NCBI GenBank assembly: GCA_003565155.1
Contig: PXDB01000043.1
Location: forward strand, 1 to 64,000
Length of the DNA stretch: 64,000 nucleotides
Reading direction: 5' to 3'
From: Nitriliruptoraceae bacterium
Lineage (GTDB): Bacteria; Actinomycetota; Nitriliruptoria; Nitriliruptorales; Nitriliruptoraceae
Part shown: positions 1-10,301 of the stretch, piece after piece
How the letters are laid out: the number at the start of each line of letters is the position of its first letter
Position numbering within the stretch: position 1 is the stretch's first letter
Translations under genes and position numbers: made by a program
Notes under the pieces: model-generated
Told to the model about the DNA's origin: nothing
Seen by the model: only the letters and a program-made list of their open reading frames with translations
Databases searched by the model: none

Positions 1-1140
1 ACCGGGCGGCTGCGGTTCACCACCCGGACGGAGGAGGCGCTGGACGTCGCCGACGTCGCCTTCATCTGCGTCGGCACGCCGTCCCGCGCCGACGGTTCAC
101 CGGACCTCAGCTTCGTGGAGCACGTCGGCCGTGCGGCAGCCCGTCACAGCAACGAGAGCCTGCTGCTGGTGGAGAAGTCCACCGTGCCGGCCGCCACCGG
201 TGACCGGCTCGAGCGGATCATCGCCCTCGAACAGCAGTCGCTGCCCTCGCCCGCCAAGGTCCAGGTCGCGTCCAACCCGGAGTTCCTGCGGGAAGGCTCC
301 GCCGTGGAGGACACCCTGCACCCCGACCGGATCGTGCTGGGCGTGCCCACCGAGTGGGCCGCGGACGAGCTGCGGGCCGTCTACCGCACGGTCATCGAGG
401 AGACCGGGTGCCCGGTGGTGGAGACCGACCGGACCACCGCGGAGCTGATCAAGCACGCCTCCAACGCCTTCCTCGCCACCCGGCTGTCCTTCATCAACGC
501 CGTGGCACGCGTCTGCGACAAGGTCGGCGCTGACGTGGAGACCGTCGCCGAAGGCATGGGCCATGACGCCCGGATCGGCCACGCCTTCCTGCGTGCGGGC
601 ATCGGCTACGGCGGGTCCTGCTTCCCCAAGGACGTGGACGCCTTCGCCCACCTCGCCGCCCAGGTCGACGAGCCCTTCCGCATCCTCGAGGAGGTGCGGA
701 CCGTCAACCATCAGCAGCGACAGCACGTGATCGACCTGCTGCGTGACGAACTGTGGCACCTCGAGGGCAAGCGCGTCGCCATCCTCGGCGCCTCCTTCAA
801 ACCCGACACCGACGACCTGCGCGAAGCGCCCGGGATGTGGATCGCGGAGCGCCTGCTCGCCGAAGGCGTCGAGGTGCGACTCAGCGACCCCGTCGCGCTG
901 CCCGCGGCCAAGGAGGCACTGCCGGACGTCGTCGTACACGACGACCCGCTGGCCGCCTGTGGGGGCGCCCACGCCGTGGTGCTGACCACGGAGTGGCCGC
1001 AGCACGTGCGCCTCGATCCGGCGGAGCTGGTCGCTACCCTCTCCTGGCCCGTCGTGATCGATGGGCGCAACGCCTGGGACCCGGCCGCTGTGAGCGCCGC
1101 GGGCGCGCGGTACCACGGGATCGGCCGCGGCCGGCGCTGA
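1..1140 (+). CDS. UDP-glucose/GDP-mannose 6-dehydrogenase family protein (5' truncated by window edge)
   Basis: Frame 1 is open from base 1. Motifs FICVGTPS, SNPEFLREGSAVEDTLHPDRIVLG, GIGYGGSCFPKDVDAF (catalytic Cys) and GASFKPDTDDLREAP. Confidence 0.93.
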   Translation, partial: TGRLRFTTRTEEALDVADVAFICVGTPSRADGSPDLSFVEHVGRAAARHSNESLLLVEKSTVPAATGDRLERIIALEQQSLPSPAKVQVASNPEFLREGSAVEDTLHPDRIVLGVPTEWAADELRAVYRTVIEETGCPVVETDRTTAELIKHASNAFLATRLSFINAVARVCDKVGADVETVAEGMGHDARIGHAFLRAGIGYGGSCFPKDVDAFAHLAAQVDEPFRILEEVRTVNHQQRQHVIDLLRDELWHLEGKRVAILGASFKPDTDDLREAPGMWIAERLLAEGVEVRLSDPVALPAAKEALPDVVVHDDPLAACGGAHAVVLTTEWPQHVRLDPAELVATLSWPVVIDGRNAWDPAAVSAAGARYHGIGRGRR

Positions 1141-1180
1141 TCGATCGCCGGGACAGCCCGTCGGGGCGTCGGAGGGGCTG

Positions 1181-3313
1181 GTGAGCGCACGCGAACGGCA
1201 GCGCCATCGCCGACGGCGTCGTCGCACCGCCTACAAGCGCAAGCTGCTGCGCCGCCGGCTCCTGCTCGCCGCCGGCGTGGTCGGCGGCGTGATCGGACTG
1301 ACCGGGTTGTTCGTCGGCGTGGAAGCCATCGCTGCCCGCTCCGCGTTGGAGACCACCCGCTCCGCGCTGCTGGACGCCCGCGAGGCCATCGGGGAAGGCG
1401 ACATCTCGCGTGCCCGGGACCGCACCCGCAGCGCCCGGGTGGCGGTCGACCGCGCCGCCGCCCGGACCTCAGGTCCCCACTGGCGGGCCGTCGCCGCGGT
1501 GCCGGGCCTGGGGGAGACGCCATCCCTGGCGCGCGGCATCGTGTCGGTGGTGGAGGGTGCGGTCGAGGTCGGCGAGTCGGCGCTGCGCCTGGCCGAGGAG
1601 GTCCTGGGTGACGGCGCCAGCCTGCCCGTGGTGATCGACGACGGCCGCATCGCCCTGTCACCGCTGCTCGAGGTCGTCGAGGAGCTCGACGCCCTGCCCG
1701 TCGATGCCCTGGAGGCCACCGCCGGCGAGCTCGCGGCGCTGCCTGACCGCTACACCGTCGACCTGGTCCGTGACGCCCGCGAGGAGGCCCTGGAGGCCAC
1801 CGACGAGCTCGTGGAGGTGGTGGAGCTCGTCCAGCTCGGTGCCGGGGTCATCCCGCCGCTGCTCGGCGCCGACGGCCCGCGCCGCTACCTGGTCATGGTC
1901 CAGAACCCGGGCGAGCTGCGGGGCACCGGCGGGCTGATCGGCTTCCTCGCGGTGCTGGAGGTGGCCGGCGGCGCCATCGAGCTCACCGAGGGCGAGGGCG
2001 TCAACCCGGAAGCCCTCACCGGCGAGACCGACCTGGCCGTGCGCGGACGTTTCGGGGAGCGCATCGAGCAGCCCGTCGACCGCCCAGAGGACTTCGCCCG
2101 CCGCTACGACCACCTGTCGGCCGGGGCGTTCCTGGCCCAGTCCAACACCCACCCCGACATGCCGACGGTGGCGCCGGTGGTGCTGGACATCTACGCCGAG
2201 GTGACCGGTGAGGAGCTCGACGGCATCATCGCCCTCGACCCCGTCGGCCTGCAGTACCTGTACGAGACGATCGGGCCGCTGCCCCTCTCCGAGCAGACCG
2301 GTGCGCTGGCGCCCGAGCTGCCGAACCCGATCCCGGCCTCCCGCCTCGCGGAGGTGCTGCTGATCGACGTCTACGAGGTCCTCGGCGGTTCGAGCGAGGA
2401 ACGGCGCGTGTACCAGACCGCCGCCGCGGAAGAGGCCCTGACCACCTTCCTGGCGAGCCCCTGGGACGGTCCGGAGGTCGCCCGCGCCATGGGCGAGGCC
2501 CTTGCCGGCCGCCACCTCCAGGTCATCACCACCGACGAGCAGGAGGCTGCGGCGCTGCGTGAGCTGGGTGTGGCCGGCGAGGTGGCCCGCCAGGCACCGG
2601 GCGACGACCTGCTGGCGGTTTCCGCGGTGAACGCCGCCGGCACGAAGGCGGACGTGCACGTCGCCCACCACCTCGATGTGGACATCCAACTGGGTGTGCC
2701 CCGGTGGGAGGCCGAGCGCACCGTCATCGACCGCACCACCACCCTGCGGGTCGCGGTGGAGAACGCCGTCGACCTGGACAGCGACCCCTACATCACCCGC
2801 ACCATGCGCCCCGACCGGCTCGACGGGCCACGCGTCGACGAGGCGTGGGCGGGACTGGTGCGGACCTGGTTCAGCGTGTGGCTGCCGGGCGAGACCGCGG
2901 TGCGGTCCGTGCGGACCACCGACGGCTTCATCGCGCCCTTCGGGCTGGACCGCATGCACGAGCTGCGCATCGTCGACCACGTGCTGGAGACCCCCCACGG
3001 GGCGACCACCGGCTTCGAGACGGTCGCGGACACCACCCTGGAGACGTCGTGGGACGGTCGGGAAGCGACCTACGACCTGACCCTGTGGCGCCAGGCCAAG
3101 GCGACACCGGACCACGTCGACCTCACCGTGTCCGCGCCGTCCGGTTGGGAGGTCATCGGCGTCGCGGTGGAGGGCGGCGGACGCCCCACCGGCTTGGGTC
3201 CTGGTGGGGCGGACGGCACACCGGCCCGCGCGGAGGTCCAGGACGGCGCCGCGGTCATCGTCGGGTCCATCACCGCGGACCTGCGTGTCAGCGTGCGTCT
3301 GGCACCGGCGTGA
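1181..3313 (+). CDS. DUF4012 domain-containing membrane protein
   Basis: 710 aa ORF with an N-terminal TM segment and the DUF4012 signature YLVMVQNPGELRGTGGLIGFLAVLEV. Sits next to UDP-Glc dehydrogenase and Wzz/BY-kinase. Confidence 0.85.
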   Translation: MSARERQRHRRRRRRTAYKRKLLRRRLLLAAGVVGGVIGLTGLFVGVEAIAARSALETTRSALLDAREAIGEGDISRARDRTRSARVAVDRAAARTSGPHWRAVAAVPGLGETPSLARGIVSVVEGAVEVGESALRLAEEVLGDGASLPVVIDDGRIALSPLLEVVEELDALPVDALEATAGELAALPDRYTVDLVRDAREEALEATDELVEVVELVQLGAGVIPPLLGADGPRRYLVMVQNPGELRGTGGLIGFLAVLEVAGGAIELTEGEGVNPEALTGETDLAVRGRFGERIEQPVDRPEDFARRYDHLSAGAFLAQSNTHPDMPTVAPVVLDIYAEVTGEELDGIIALDPVGLQYLYETIGPLPLSEQTGALAPELPNPIPASRLAEVLLIDVYEVLGGSSEERRVYQTAAAEEALTTFLASPWDGPEVARAMGEALAGRHLQVITTDEQEAAALRELGVAGEVARQAPGDDLLAVSAVNAAGTKADVHVAHHLDVDIQLGVPRWEAERTVIDRTTTLRVAVENAVDLDSDPYITRTMRPDRLDGPRVDEAWAGLVRTWFSVWLPGETAVRSVRTTDGFIAPFGLDRMHELRIVDHVLETPHGATTGFETVADTTLETSWDGREATYDLTLWRQAKATPDHVDLTVSAPSGWEVIGVAVEGGGRPTGLGPGGADGTPARAEVQDGAAVIVGSITADLRVSVRLAPA

Positions 3314-3394
3314 CCCCGCCGCCACTCCACGTAGAGCCGTCTACACTCTGCGCCGCCGCCACCACCACCGCCACCGTCACCGACCGGGGGACCG

Positions 3395-5329
3395 ATGGGC
3401 TCTGACGACGTACTGTCGCTGCGCGACTACCTGACGGTCCTGCGCCGTCAGGCGTGGCTGATCGCGCTCACCACCGTGCTGGTGGTCGCCGCGGCGGTGG
3501 CCGTGTCGCTGCTCCAGACCCCGATCTACGAGTCCCGCGCGGAGGTCGTGGTCGAGCCGGTCCGCCGGACCCAGGACGTCTCCATAGAGCAGCTGCTCTC
3601 CCCGGGTGCCACCGTCGTGGAGACCGAGCGGGTCATCATCACCTCCCGTCCGGTCACCGAACGGGCCATCGAACGGCTCGGTGGCGGGGACCCGGTCGAG
3701 CTGGTGGAGCAGGTCAGCGTCGAGGTGGTGCGTGACACCCGGGTCGTGGAGATCGTGGCCGAGGACCCGGATCCGGTCACCGCGGCCTCCATCGCCAACG
3801 CCTTCGCCGCCGGCTACCTCGACTTCCGACGCGACCAGGCCGTCGATGAGCTGCTGGCCGCCCGCGAGAACCTGGAGGACCGGGCGAACGGCCTACGGGA
3901 GCAGATCGCCGCGCTCGAGCAGCAGACCACCGGCGACGCGGAGGAGGACGCCGCCCTCGACATCCAGCGGGAGAGCCTGCTGGCCCAGCTCTCCCAGGTC
4001 GTGGCCCAGCAGGCGGAGGTCGGCGACACGATGGACAGCGTCTCCGGTGGGGGTGCGATCATCGAGCCGGCGTCGGTCTCCACCACGCCGGTGTCCCCGC
4101 AGACGGCACGCACCGGCCTGCTCGCCCTCGTGCTCGGGCTGCTGCTCGGCGTCGGGTTCGCGTTCCTGCGGGACCACTTCGACGACGTGGTCCGTGTCGA
4201 GGTCGACGTCCGCCGGGCGACCGGGGACCGGCCCATCCTCGGTCGGATCCCCCGGTGGAGCAGCGCCACGGGCGAGGACCGCCTGGCCACCATCGTCGAA
4301 CCCGCCTCGCTGGCCGCGGAGGCCTACCGGGAGCTGTCCGCCGGGGTGCGGTTCCTGCTCGTCAGCCGGCGGAGTGCGCAACCGGATGGCGACGACACCG
4401 ACGCGTCCGCACCGGAGCCCGGGCGCTCCATCATGGTGGTGTCCGCCAACGCCTCCGAGGGCAAGTCCTCCACCGCCGCCAACCTGGCGGTGGCGGCCGC
4501 ACGCGTCGGGTTGCAGACCGTGCTGGTCGACGCCGACCTGCGCCGTGCGGTCATCCACAAGCGGTTCGGGTTCGCCCGTTCCACCGGCCTGTGTGACGCG
4601 CTGCTCGGGGACGGCGGCATCGAGGACCACGTGCTGGACGTCGGCATCGACAACCTGGTGGTCCTGCCGGCCGGCACCGTGCCGCCCAACCCCACCGAGC
4701 TGCTGGCGTCGCCGGCGATGCGTGCCGTCCAACAGCAGCTCCTGGAGCAGGCCGACCTGGTCATCTTCGACACGCCTGCGGTGCTGGCGGTCCCCGACCC
4801 GCTGGAGCTCGGCCGGTTCGTGGACCTGGCCATCCTGGTCGGTCGGGCCGGGGCGACCTCCCGCCGCCAGCTGTCCGCTGCCGTGGAACGCCTCGAGCAG
4901 GTCGGCACCGACATCGCCGGGACCGTCCTCAACGACATCGACACCCGCAGCGACGCGTTCTACTACAGCTACTACTACCGCTCCGACGAGCCGAAGGAAC
5001 CGCGCCGCAACGTGCTGCTCCGCCGCGGGCGGGATCGTGCGGGCGACGCGGAGACGGGGGAGTCGGAGCAGGGTGCGGCGGTGCCGGACACCGGTCGGTC
5101 GCCCGACGACGCGTCCGCGCCCACCGCGGCCGGTGACGGCGAGCTCACCGCCGATCCCCTCGTGCGGCGCGTCCGGCGGTTGCAGCCGGCCGACGATCCC
5201 GCGGCGGAGACGGCCGGCGCGCAGGTGTCGACCGCTGAGGAGACCCCGCCGCAGCAGGAGGGCGGTGCAGAGGACGGCGGGCATAGCGAGGAGCTGTTCT
5301 CGCGTCGCAGCCGCTCCCGCCGGGCCTGA
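3395..5329 (+). CDS. Polysaccharide chain-length determinant (Wzz) fused to BY-kinase (CpsD/CapB-like tyrosine autokinase)
   Basis: Wzz N-terminus (LRDYLTVLRRQAWLIALTTVLVV), Walker A SANASEGKSSTAANLAVAAA, Walker A' VLVDADLRR, Walker B LVIFDTPAVL, Tyr cluster FYYSYYYRS. Confidence 0.9.
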   Translation: MGSDDVLSLRDYLTVLRRQAWLIALTTVLVVAAAVAVSLLQTPIYESRAEVVVEPVRRTQDVSIEQLLSPGATVVETERVIITSRPVTERAIERLGGGDPVELVEQVSVEVVRDTRVVEIVAEDPDPVTAASIANAFAAGYLDFRRDQAVDELLAARENLEDRANGLREQIAALEQQTTGDAEEDAALDIQRESLLAQLSQVVAQQAEVGDTMDSVSGGGAIIEPASVSTTPVSPQTARTGLLALVLGLLLGVGFAFLRDHFDDVVRVEVDVRRATGDRPILGRIPRWSSATGEDRLATIVEPASLAAEAYRELSAGVRFLLVSRRSAQPDGDDTDASAPEPGRSIMVVSANASEGKSSTAANLAVAAARVGLQTVLVDADLRRAVIHKRFGFARSTGLCDALLGDGGIEDHVLDVGIDNLVVLPAGTVPPNPTELLASPAMRAVQQQLLEQADLVIFDTPAVLAVPDPLELGRFVDLAILVGRAGATSRRQLSAAVERLEQVGTDIAGTVLNDIDTRSDAFYYSYYYRSDEPKEPRRNVLLRRGRDRAGDAETGESEQGAAVPDTGRSPDDASAPTAAGDGELTADPLVRRVRRLQPADDPAAETAGAQVSTAEETPPQQEGGAEDGGHSEELFSRRSRSRRA

Positions 5330-5373
5330 CGGCGCTCGCCGCACCTGACCGGCTTCCCGCGGTCCCACCGGGC

Positions 5374-6012
5374 TCAGGCGTCGTCGAAGCCGCCGAACAG
5401 GGCATCGGCCACGACCGCGAGCTCGGCGGCGAGCAGGTTCGCCACCTCGACGTAGACCGCATCACCGCAGCCGTAGGGGTCCGTCACGTCCTCGTCGCCG
5501 GCCGGCACGCTGTGGGGGCGGTGCCGGTTCGCCGCGTGGACGACCCGGGCGATCCTGTCCCCGACGCCTTGTCCTGCGGCTGCGCCGCCAGGTTCGTTCG
5601 CCGCGGTGGCGCTGCCGCTGACCACGGCTGCGTCGGCTGTGTCGGTGAGGTGCGCCGCACGCACCAGCCGGGACAGCTCGAGGAGGGCGAAACACCGGGC
5701 GCCGAGCCCGGCGAGGCGCGCGCTGACCAGATCGCGATGCTCCGCGGTCATCGCCAGCACCAGATCCACGCCGGAGAGGTCCAGCTCCGTCACTGACCGG
5801 GCCTGGTGCGCCGACAGGTCGAACCCCCACCGCTCGGCGATGCGGACCGATGCGGGGGCGGCGTGCCGGCCGGGCGTGGCGTGCACACCGGCGGAGCTGA
5901 CGACGACCTCCGCGCCCAGCCCGCGCGCCTGGACATGTCCATCCAGCAGCGCGGCGGCCAGCGGGCTCCGCGCGATGTTCGCGGTGCAGACGACGAGGAT
6001 CTCCGCTGGCAC
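5374..6012 (-). CDS. Low-molecular-weight protein-tyrosine phosphatase
   Basis: VPAEILVVCTANIARSPLAAALL (CxxNxxRS P-loop variant) and VLAMTAEHRD. GTG start inferred at 6012. Confidence 0.85.
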   Translation of the reverse strand: MPAEILVVCTANIARSPLAAALLDGHVQARGLGAEVVVSSAGVHATPGRHAAPASVRIAERWGFDLSAHQARSVTELDLSGVDLVLAMTAEHRDLVSARLAGLGARCFALLELSRLVRAAHLTDTADAAVVSGSATAANEPGGAAAGQGVGDRIARVVHAANRHRPHSVPAGDEDVTDPYGCGDAVYVEVANLLAAELAVVADALFGGFDDA

Positions 6013-6175
6013 TGCCGGGCACCTCCGGGCACGGTCACCTCGACCGTGCACCTCCACCTCGCACGCTAGTCACCGTGGTGGTGGGGCCGGGATCCGGACC
6101 GGCCTGCGCATCGGCCGGACCGCTCGAGGACGTCGTGCGACGCCGGGTGCATCGCCCACCGCCGGGGCGGTCATC

Positions 6176-6559
6176 TCAGCGGCGGCCGTACTGATCATCC
6201 AGCCGCTCGATGTCGTCCTCGTCGAAGTGCCCGAAGGCGATCTCCATGAAGCGGCCACCGGCGGGGCCGCCGGAGACCCGGTGGATGCTGCCGCGCGGGA
6301 TGAAGAACTCCTGACCGGCGGTCGCCTGGACGGTGGCCCCGTCGATCTCGACCAGCAGACCGTCGTCGAGCACGACCCACAGCTCGTCGCGTTCGCGGTG
6401 GCGTTGCCGGCTCAACGACTGGTCCGCATCGACGGTGAGCAGCTTGACGGTGCTCACCTCGTTCGAGGTGTACTGCCGGAAGTTGCCCCACGGCCGGTGG
6501 TCGACCAGGACGCCCGGTTCCTGCCGGGTCGTCGCTGCCGTAGTGGTGTGCGCGGCCAT
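6176..6559 (-). CDS. Cupin-domain protein (mannose-6-phosphate isomerase type II-like)
   Basis: RPWGNFRQYT...VKLLTVDADQSLSRQRHRERDELWVVLDD...FIPRGSIHRV. ATG at 6559. Confidence 0.82.
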   Translation of the reverse strand: MAAHTTTAATTRQEPGVLVDHRPWGNFRQYTSNEVSTVKLLTVDADQSLSRQRHRERDELWVVLDDGLLVEIDGATVQATAGQEFFIPRGSIHRVSGGPAGGRFMEIAFGHFDEDDIERLDDQYGRR

Positions 6560-6692
6560 GGTGCCCCCTGGGGATCGTGCGCTGGTACGTGAGAGGTCGA
6601 CCACTCTAGGTGATGGAACGAGCGGCGGCCCACTTCGGTTGCAGGGTTCCTCCGCGGCCGAACCGACGCAACCTCTGGTCGTCGTCTCCCGA

Positions 6693-7142
6693 TCAGGTCC
6701 GCCGGTCCGCGTGGACGTCCTCCCACGGACGGGCCGCCCGCCGGTGCACCCAGCGGCCGACCAGGTACCCGAGGACCGCCCCGGTGCTGTTGGTGACGAT
6801 GTCAACCAGTTCCGTGTGCCGCTCCGGAAGCCACAGCTGGGTGACCTCGACCGTCACCGACAGGGCCACCAGCGCCCACAGCCAGCGAGCGCGGGCAACG
6901 AGCCCGACCGCGATCCCCAAGGGGATGAACAGCGCGACGTTCAGCGCCATGGCGACCGCCTGGCGCGTCACCCAGTCGGGCGACGCCTCGTAGGCGACAT
7001 CCAGCGTCTCCGGTGGGGAGAACATCGTCATGGCGCCGACCAGCACCAGGCCGATCGCCAGGAGCACCGTCGCGGCCGCGGTGAGCACACGTCGGCGATG
7101 GCGGGGGCCAGCCACCCTCGTCGGCGTGTAGTCCATCTTCAT
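6693..7142 (-). CDS. VanZ family protein
   Basis: 149 aa, several TM segments; NVALFIPLGIAVGL...EVTQLWLPERHTELVDIVTNSTGAVLGYLVG. Confidence 0.8.
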   Translation of the reverse strand: MKMDYTPTRVAGPRHRRRVLTAAATVLLAIGLVLVGAMTMFSPPETLDVAYEASPDWVTRQAVAMALNVALFIPLGIAVGLVARARWLWALVALSVTVEVTQLWLPERHTELVDIVTNSTGAVLGYLVGRWVHRRAARPWEDVHADRRT

Positions 7143-7555
7143 CGTCCGGCTTCCTTCGGCAGCTCGCCCCCAGGCACGGTGTCGACCAGGACCACGGCCA
7201 GCTTGACCTGGCGTGTCCCCAACCCCATTGCCCTGGGCCCCGTTCGGCGCCGCGCGCGCTGTGGCTCGCCCGCCCGCGGGACGCGCAGCACGATGCCCCG
7301 CGTGCCGCTGTCGCGCCCTTCCCCGTTCGCGGCGTCCGCTCGAACCTGCCGGCCGCCGCGATGAGTAGCCTACGCGACGCTCTCAGGTGCAGGTATCGCC
7401 TCCCTGGCGGTCACCGGCGCGCCCGTCACCCTGGCGAGCGACCCGATCGAGGGTGCGCCGTCCCGCTCCGACCCCCGCACCAAGGTCCTCATGTTCACCG
7501 ACCAGCTCACCTGGCACCGCCCGGCGACGTCGTCCCTCGAGGGGGAGGAGCCACG

Positions 7556-8326
7556 ATGAGCGAGATCGCCGTCGCCCTGCTCGGTGGTGCGCAGCTGGAC
7601 CGTGCGCTCTCCGAGCGCACCGGGGTCCCGGTGACCGCCACCACACCGGAGGACCACCTCGACGTCGCACATCGGCTGGGCCTGCACGGGGCCCTGGTGG
7701 TGGGGCTGGCCGCCGTGCCCTGGCCCTTCGCGGTGGAGCTGCACGCGGAGGGCTCCGCCAGCCTGCCGGCCTACACCGGGGTGGTGTCCTGGCACGCCCT
7801 GCCGGCGCTGGCCGACGCGTTGGCGGACGCGGTGGCGCCCGGCGCCCGGGGCGGCGCGCACGTGATGGTCACCGCCCCCGATCCCGGTCCGGACACCGAG
7901 CCCGGCGACGTGGTGTTCCTCCGTGAGGTCGCCGAGGCGCTGGCCGACCGCGTCCAGCTCGCGTCCCGCTCCATCGCCTGGCGCGGTTCCACCCGGACCC
8001 CCACCGCCGCCGAGGCGCTGCGCAGCGTCATCGAGGTCCACGGCCACCGCGACGTGATCGAGTGCCCCGTCGCCCCGACCACCGGTGGTGACCCGGAGCT
8101 GCTGGCCGTCGCCGACGAGCTCGGCGCCCGGCTGACCACCGTCGACGTCGGCCGGGCCACCCTGCTGGACCTGCTCACCGAGGTGGTGGGCACCGTGGCG
8201 GGTCACGAGCTGGACGAGGACACCGACGAAGGGTTCGACGACCTGCTCGACGACGGCGAGGACGACCGCGACGACGGGGCCAACGAAGGGACCGACGACG
8301 GCGACGACGGGGTAGGCCCGGCGTGA
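7556..8326 (+). CDS. Conserved hypothetical protein with acidic C-terminal tail
   Basis: ATG at 7556 after GGGGGAGGAG. The ORF overlaps the next gene at 8323. C-terminus is DEDTDEGFDDLLDDGEDDRDDG. Confidence 0.7.
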   Translation: MSEIAVALLGGAQLDRALSERTGVPVTATTPEDHLDVAHRLGLHGALVVGLAAVPWPFAVELHAEGSASLPAYTGVVSWHALPALADALADAVAPGARGGAHVMVTAPDPGPDTEPGDVVFLREVAEALADRVQLASRSIAWRGSTRTPTAAEALRSVIEVHGHRDVIECPVAPTTGGDPELLAVADELGARLTTVDVGRATLLDLLTEVVGTVAGHELDEDTDEGFDDLLDDGEDDRDDGANEGTDDGDDGVGPA

Positions 8327-9714
8327 GCGCCCGGCGGGTCGCGGTGATCGGCGCCGGGCTCACGGGCCTGGCCGCCGCCTGGCACCTGCGCGAGGACGCC
8401 GAGGTGGAGGTCTTCGAGGCCGAGACGCGCGCCGGCGGCCGGATCCGCACCATCGACCTGGACGACGGACCGCTCGACGTCGGTACGGAGGCCGTGCCCG
8501 GCCGCGAGCCGGCCGGTCCGGACCTGCTGGCGGCGCTCGGGTACGCGGCCGACGAGCTCGTCCACCCTGCCACCGACCGGCTGTACGTGTGGGTCGACGG
8601 CCGGCTGCGCCCCCTGCCGCAGCGCACGGTGTGCGGCGTCCCCACCGATCCGAAGGCGCTGGCGGCCAGCCGGGTGCTGTCCCCGGCTGACGTGGCCTTC
8701 GCCACCTCCGAGCCGGCGCGTCCCCGCCGCCAGGTGGCCGGCGACCGCAGCGTCGCCGACCTGGTGGGGGAGCGGTTCGGGCAGCGGGTGGTGACCCGTC
8801 TGGTGGAGCCCCTGCTCGGCCGCACGTACGCCGGGTCGGCGGCCCGCCTGTCGGCCCAGGCCACCCTGCCACCGGTGTGGGCGGCCGCTGCCGAGCACCG
8901 CTCCCTGCTGCGGGGCCTGGCCGCCCACCGTGCCCGCACCGCCGACCAGGACCGTCCGATGTCGGTCACCGTGCGCAGCGGGCTCGGCCGCGTGGTCGCG
9001 CGTCTGACCACCGCGCTCGGCCCCCGCCTGCACACCGCGACACCGGTGCGGGCGCTGGCGCCCCACGCCGCGGGCGTGCGCCTCCACCTCGACGACCGCA
9101 CCGAGGTGGTGGACGCCGTCGTCCTGGCGGTCCCTCCGGCCGTCGCGGCCGTGCTGCTCTCCTCCGGATGGCCGGCCGTGGCCCGGGAGCTGGCGGGGAT
9201 CCGTGCGGCGTCGGTCGGCGTGATCGCCCTGGCCTACGACCCCGCCGACGCGGACGCGGTGCCGGCCGGCAGCGGGGTCCTCGTCCCCCGGGACCAGGGG
9301 CGGCTGCTCACGGAGGTGGCGATCTCGGCCCGCAGGTGGCCGCACCTGGCGGACCGCGACCGGTTCGTGCTGCGGGCCTCGGTGGGCCGGATCGACGACC
9401 CGCACGCGCTGGCGCTGGACGACGACGTGCTGGCCGAACGCGTCGACGCCGAGGTGCGACGCTGCCTCGGGCTGCGCGCACCCGCCCGGGAGCGGGTGGT
9501 GGTCCGCTGGCCCCACGCCTTGCCGCAGTACGACGTCGGGCATCACGCCCGCCTCGACCGCATCCGCCACCTGCTCGAGCAGGGCCCGCACGGCATCCAC
9601 CTCGGTGGCGCCGGCCTCGACGGCGTCGGGCTGGACGCCCGGGCTGCGGACGCGGTACGGCTGGCCGACGCCGTGCGCTGGGACCTGCGTCATCGCACGG
9701 AGGTGGGCGTGTGA
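8323..9714 (+). CDS. FAD-dependent protoporphyrinogen oxidase-like protein
   Basis: Rossmann FAD motif VAVIGAGLTGLAAAWHL, FEAETRAGGRIRT, C-terminal GIHLGGAGLDGVGLD. Confidence 0.8.
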   Translation: MSARRVAVIGAGLTGLAAAWHLREDAEVEVFEAETRAGGRIRTIDLDDGPLDVGTEAVPGREPAGPDLLAALGYAADELVHPATDRLYVWVDGRLRPLPQRTVCGVPTDPKALAASRVLSPADVAFATSEPARPRRQVAGDRSVADLVGERFGQRVVTRLVEPLLGRTYAGSAARLSAQATLPPVWAAAAEHRSLLRGLAAHRARTADQDRPMSVTVRSGLGRVVARLTTALGPRLHTATPVRALAPHAAGVRLHLDDRTEVVDAVVLAVPPAVAAVLLSSGWPAVARELAGIRAASVGVIALAYDPADADAVPAGSGVLVPRDQGRLLTEVAISARRWPHLADRDRFVLRASVGRIDDPHALALDDDVLAERVDAEVRRCLGLRAPARERVVVRWPHALPQYDVGHHARLDRIRHLLEQGPHGIHLGGAGLDGVGLDARAADAVRLADAVRWDLRHRTEVGV

Positions 9715-10289
9715 GCCTGCCCGCCACGGTGCTGCTGGTCCGCCACGCCTGGGCGGGGGAGCGGGGCAGCGTCGCCGATGACCGGGCGCGTCCCCTGGAC
9801 GCACGTGGTCGCCGTCAGGCCGCGGCGCTGCCGGGCCATGTGGATGCCGCTCTCGTCGAGCGTGGGCGGACCCGGCTGTCGGCGTGCGCCGCCGCCGGTG
9901 CCCTGGTGCTGTGCGCCAGCCCCTTCCTGCGGTGCGTCGACACCCTGGTGCCCCTGGCCAGCGCGACGGGGGTGGGCATCGTCGAGGACGAGCGGTTCGC
10001 GGAGACCGGCCCCACCACCCGCTCCACCGACGGCTGGCCCGACGCGGCGGAGCTCGGGGCCCGCGCGGAGCTCGGGCTGCGGGCGGCCGGCGCCGGGCTG
10101 CCCGCCGACGGCACCCTGGTGGTCAGCGCCCACGGCGAGGTCCTGCCGGCCCTGGTCGCCGTCCTGGTCGGCCGGGGGGTGCTGGACCCACCGGCGGCGG
10201 ACCTGACCGCCAAGGCGATGCCCAAGGGCGCCACCTGGCTGGTCACCCCGACCGAACGCCGCCTGGAGGTCCTCCCGGCGCCCGCGTGA
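9711..10289 (+). CDS. Histidine phosphatase family protein (SixA/phosphoglycerate mutase fold)
   Basis: LLVRHAWAG (RH motif), LCASPFLRCVDT, VVSAHGEVLPAL. GTG 9711 overlaps the upstream stop. Confidence 0.82.
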   Translation: MSLPATVLLVRHAWAGERGSVADDRARPLDARGRRQAAALPGHVDAALVERGRTRLSACAAAGALVLCASPFLRCVDTLVPLASATGVGIVEDERFAETGPTTRSTDGWPDAAELGARAELGLRAAGAGLPADGTLVVSAHGEVLPALVAVLVGRGVLDPPAADLTAKAMPKGATWLVTPTERRLEVLPAPA

Positions 10290-10301
10290 GGGCGCTGCTG
10301 G

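Noticed and set aside
3331-3344. GTAGA-GCCG-TCTAC dyad before the Wzz/BY-kinase gene
   Set aside because: Only 5-bp arms; expected by chance in 64 kb and not supported by context.
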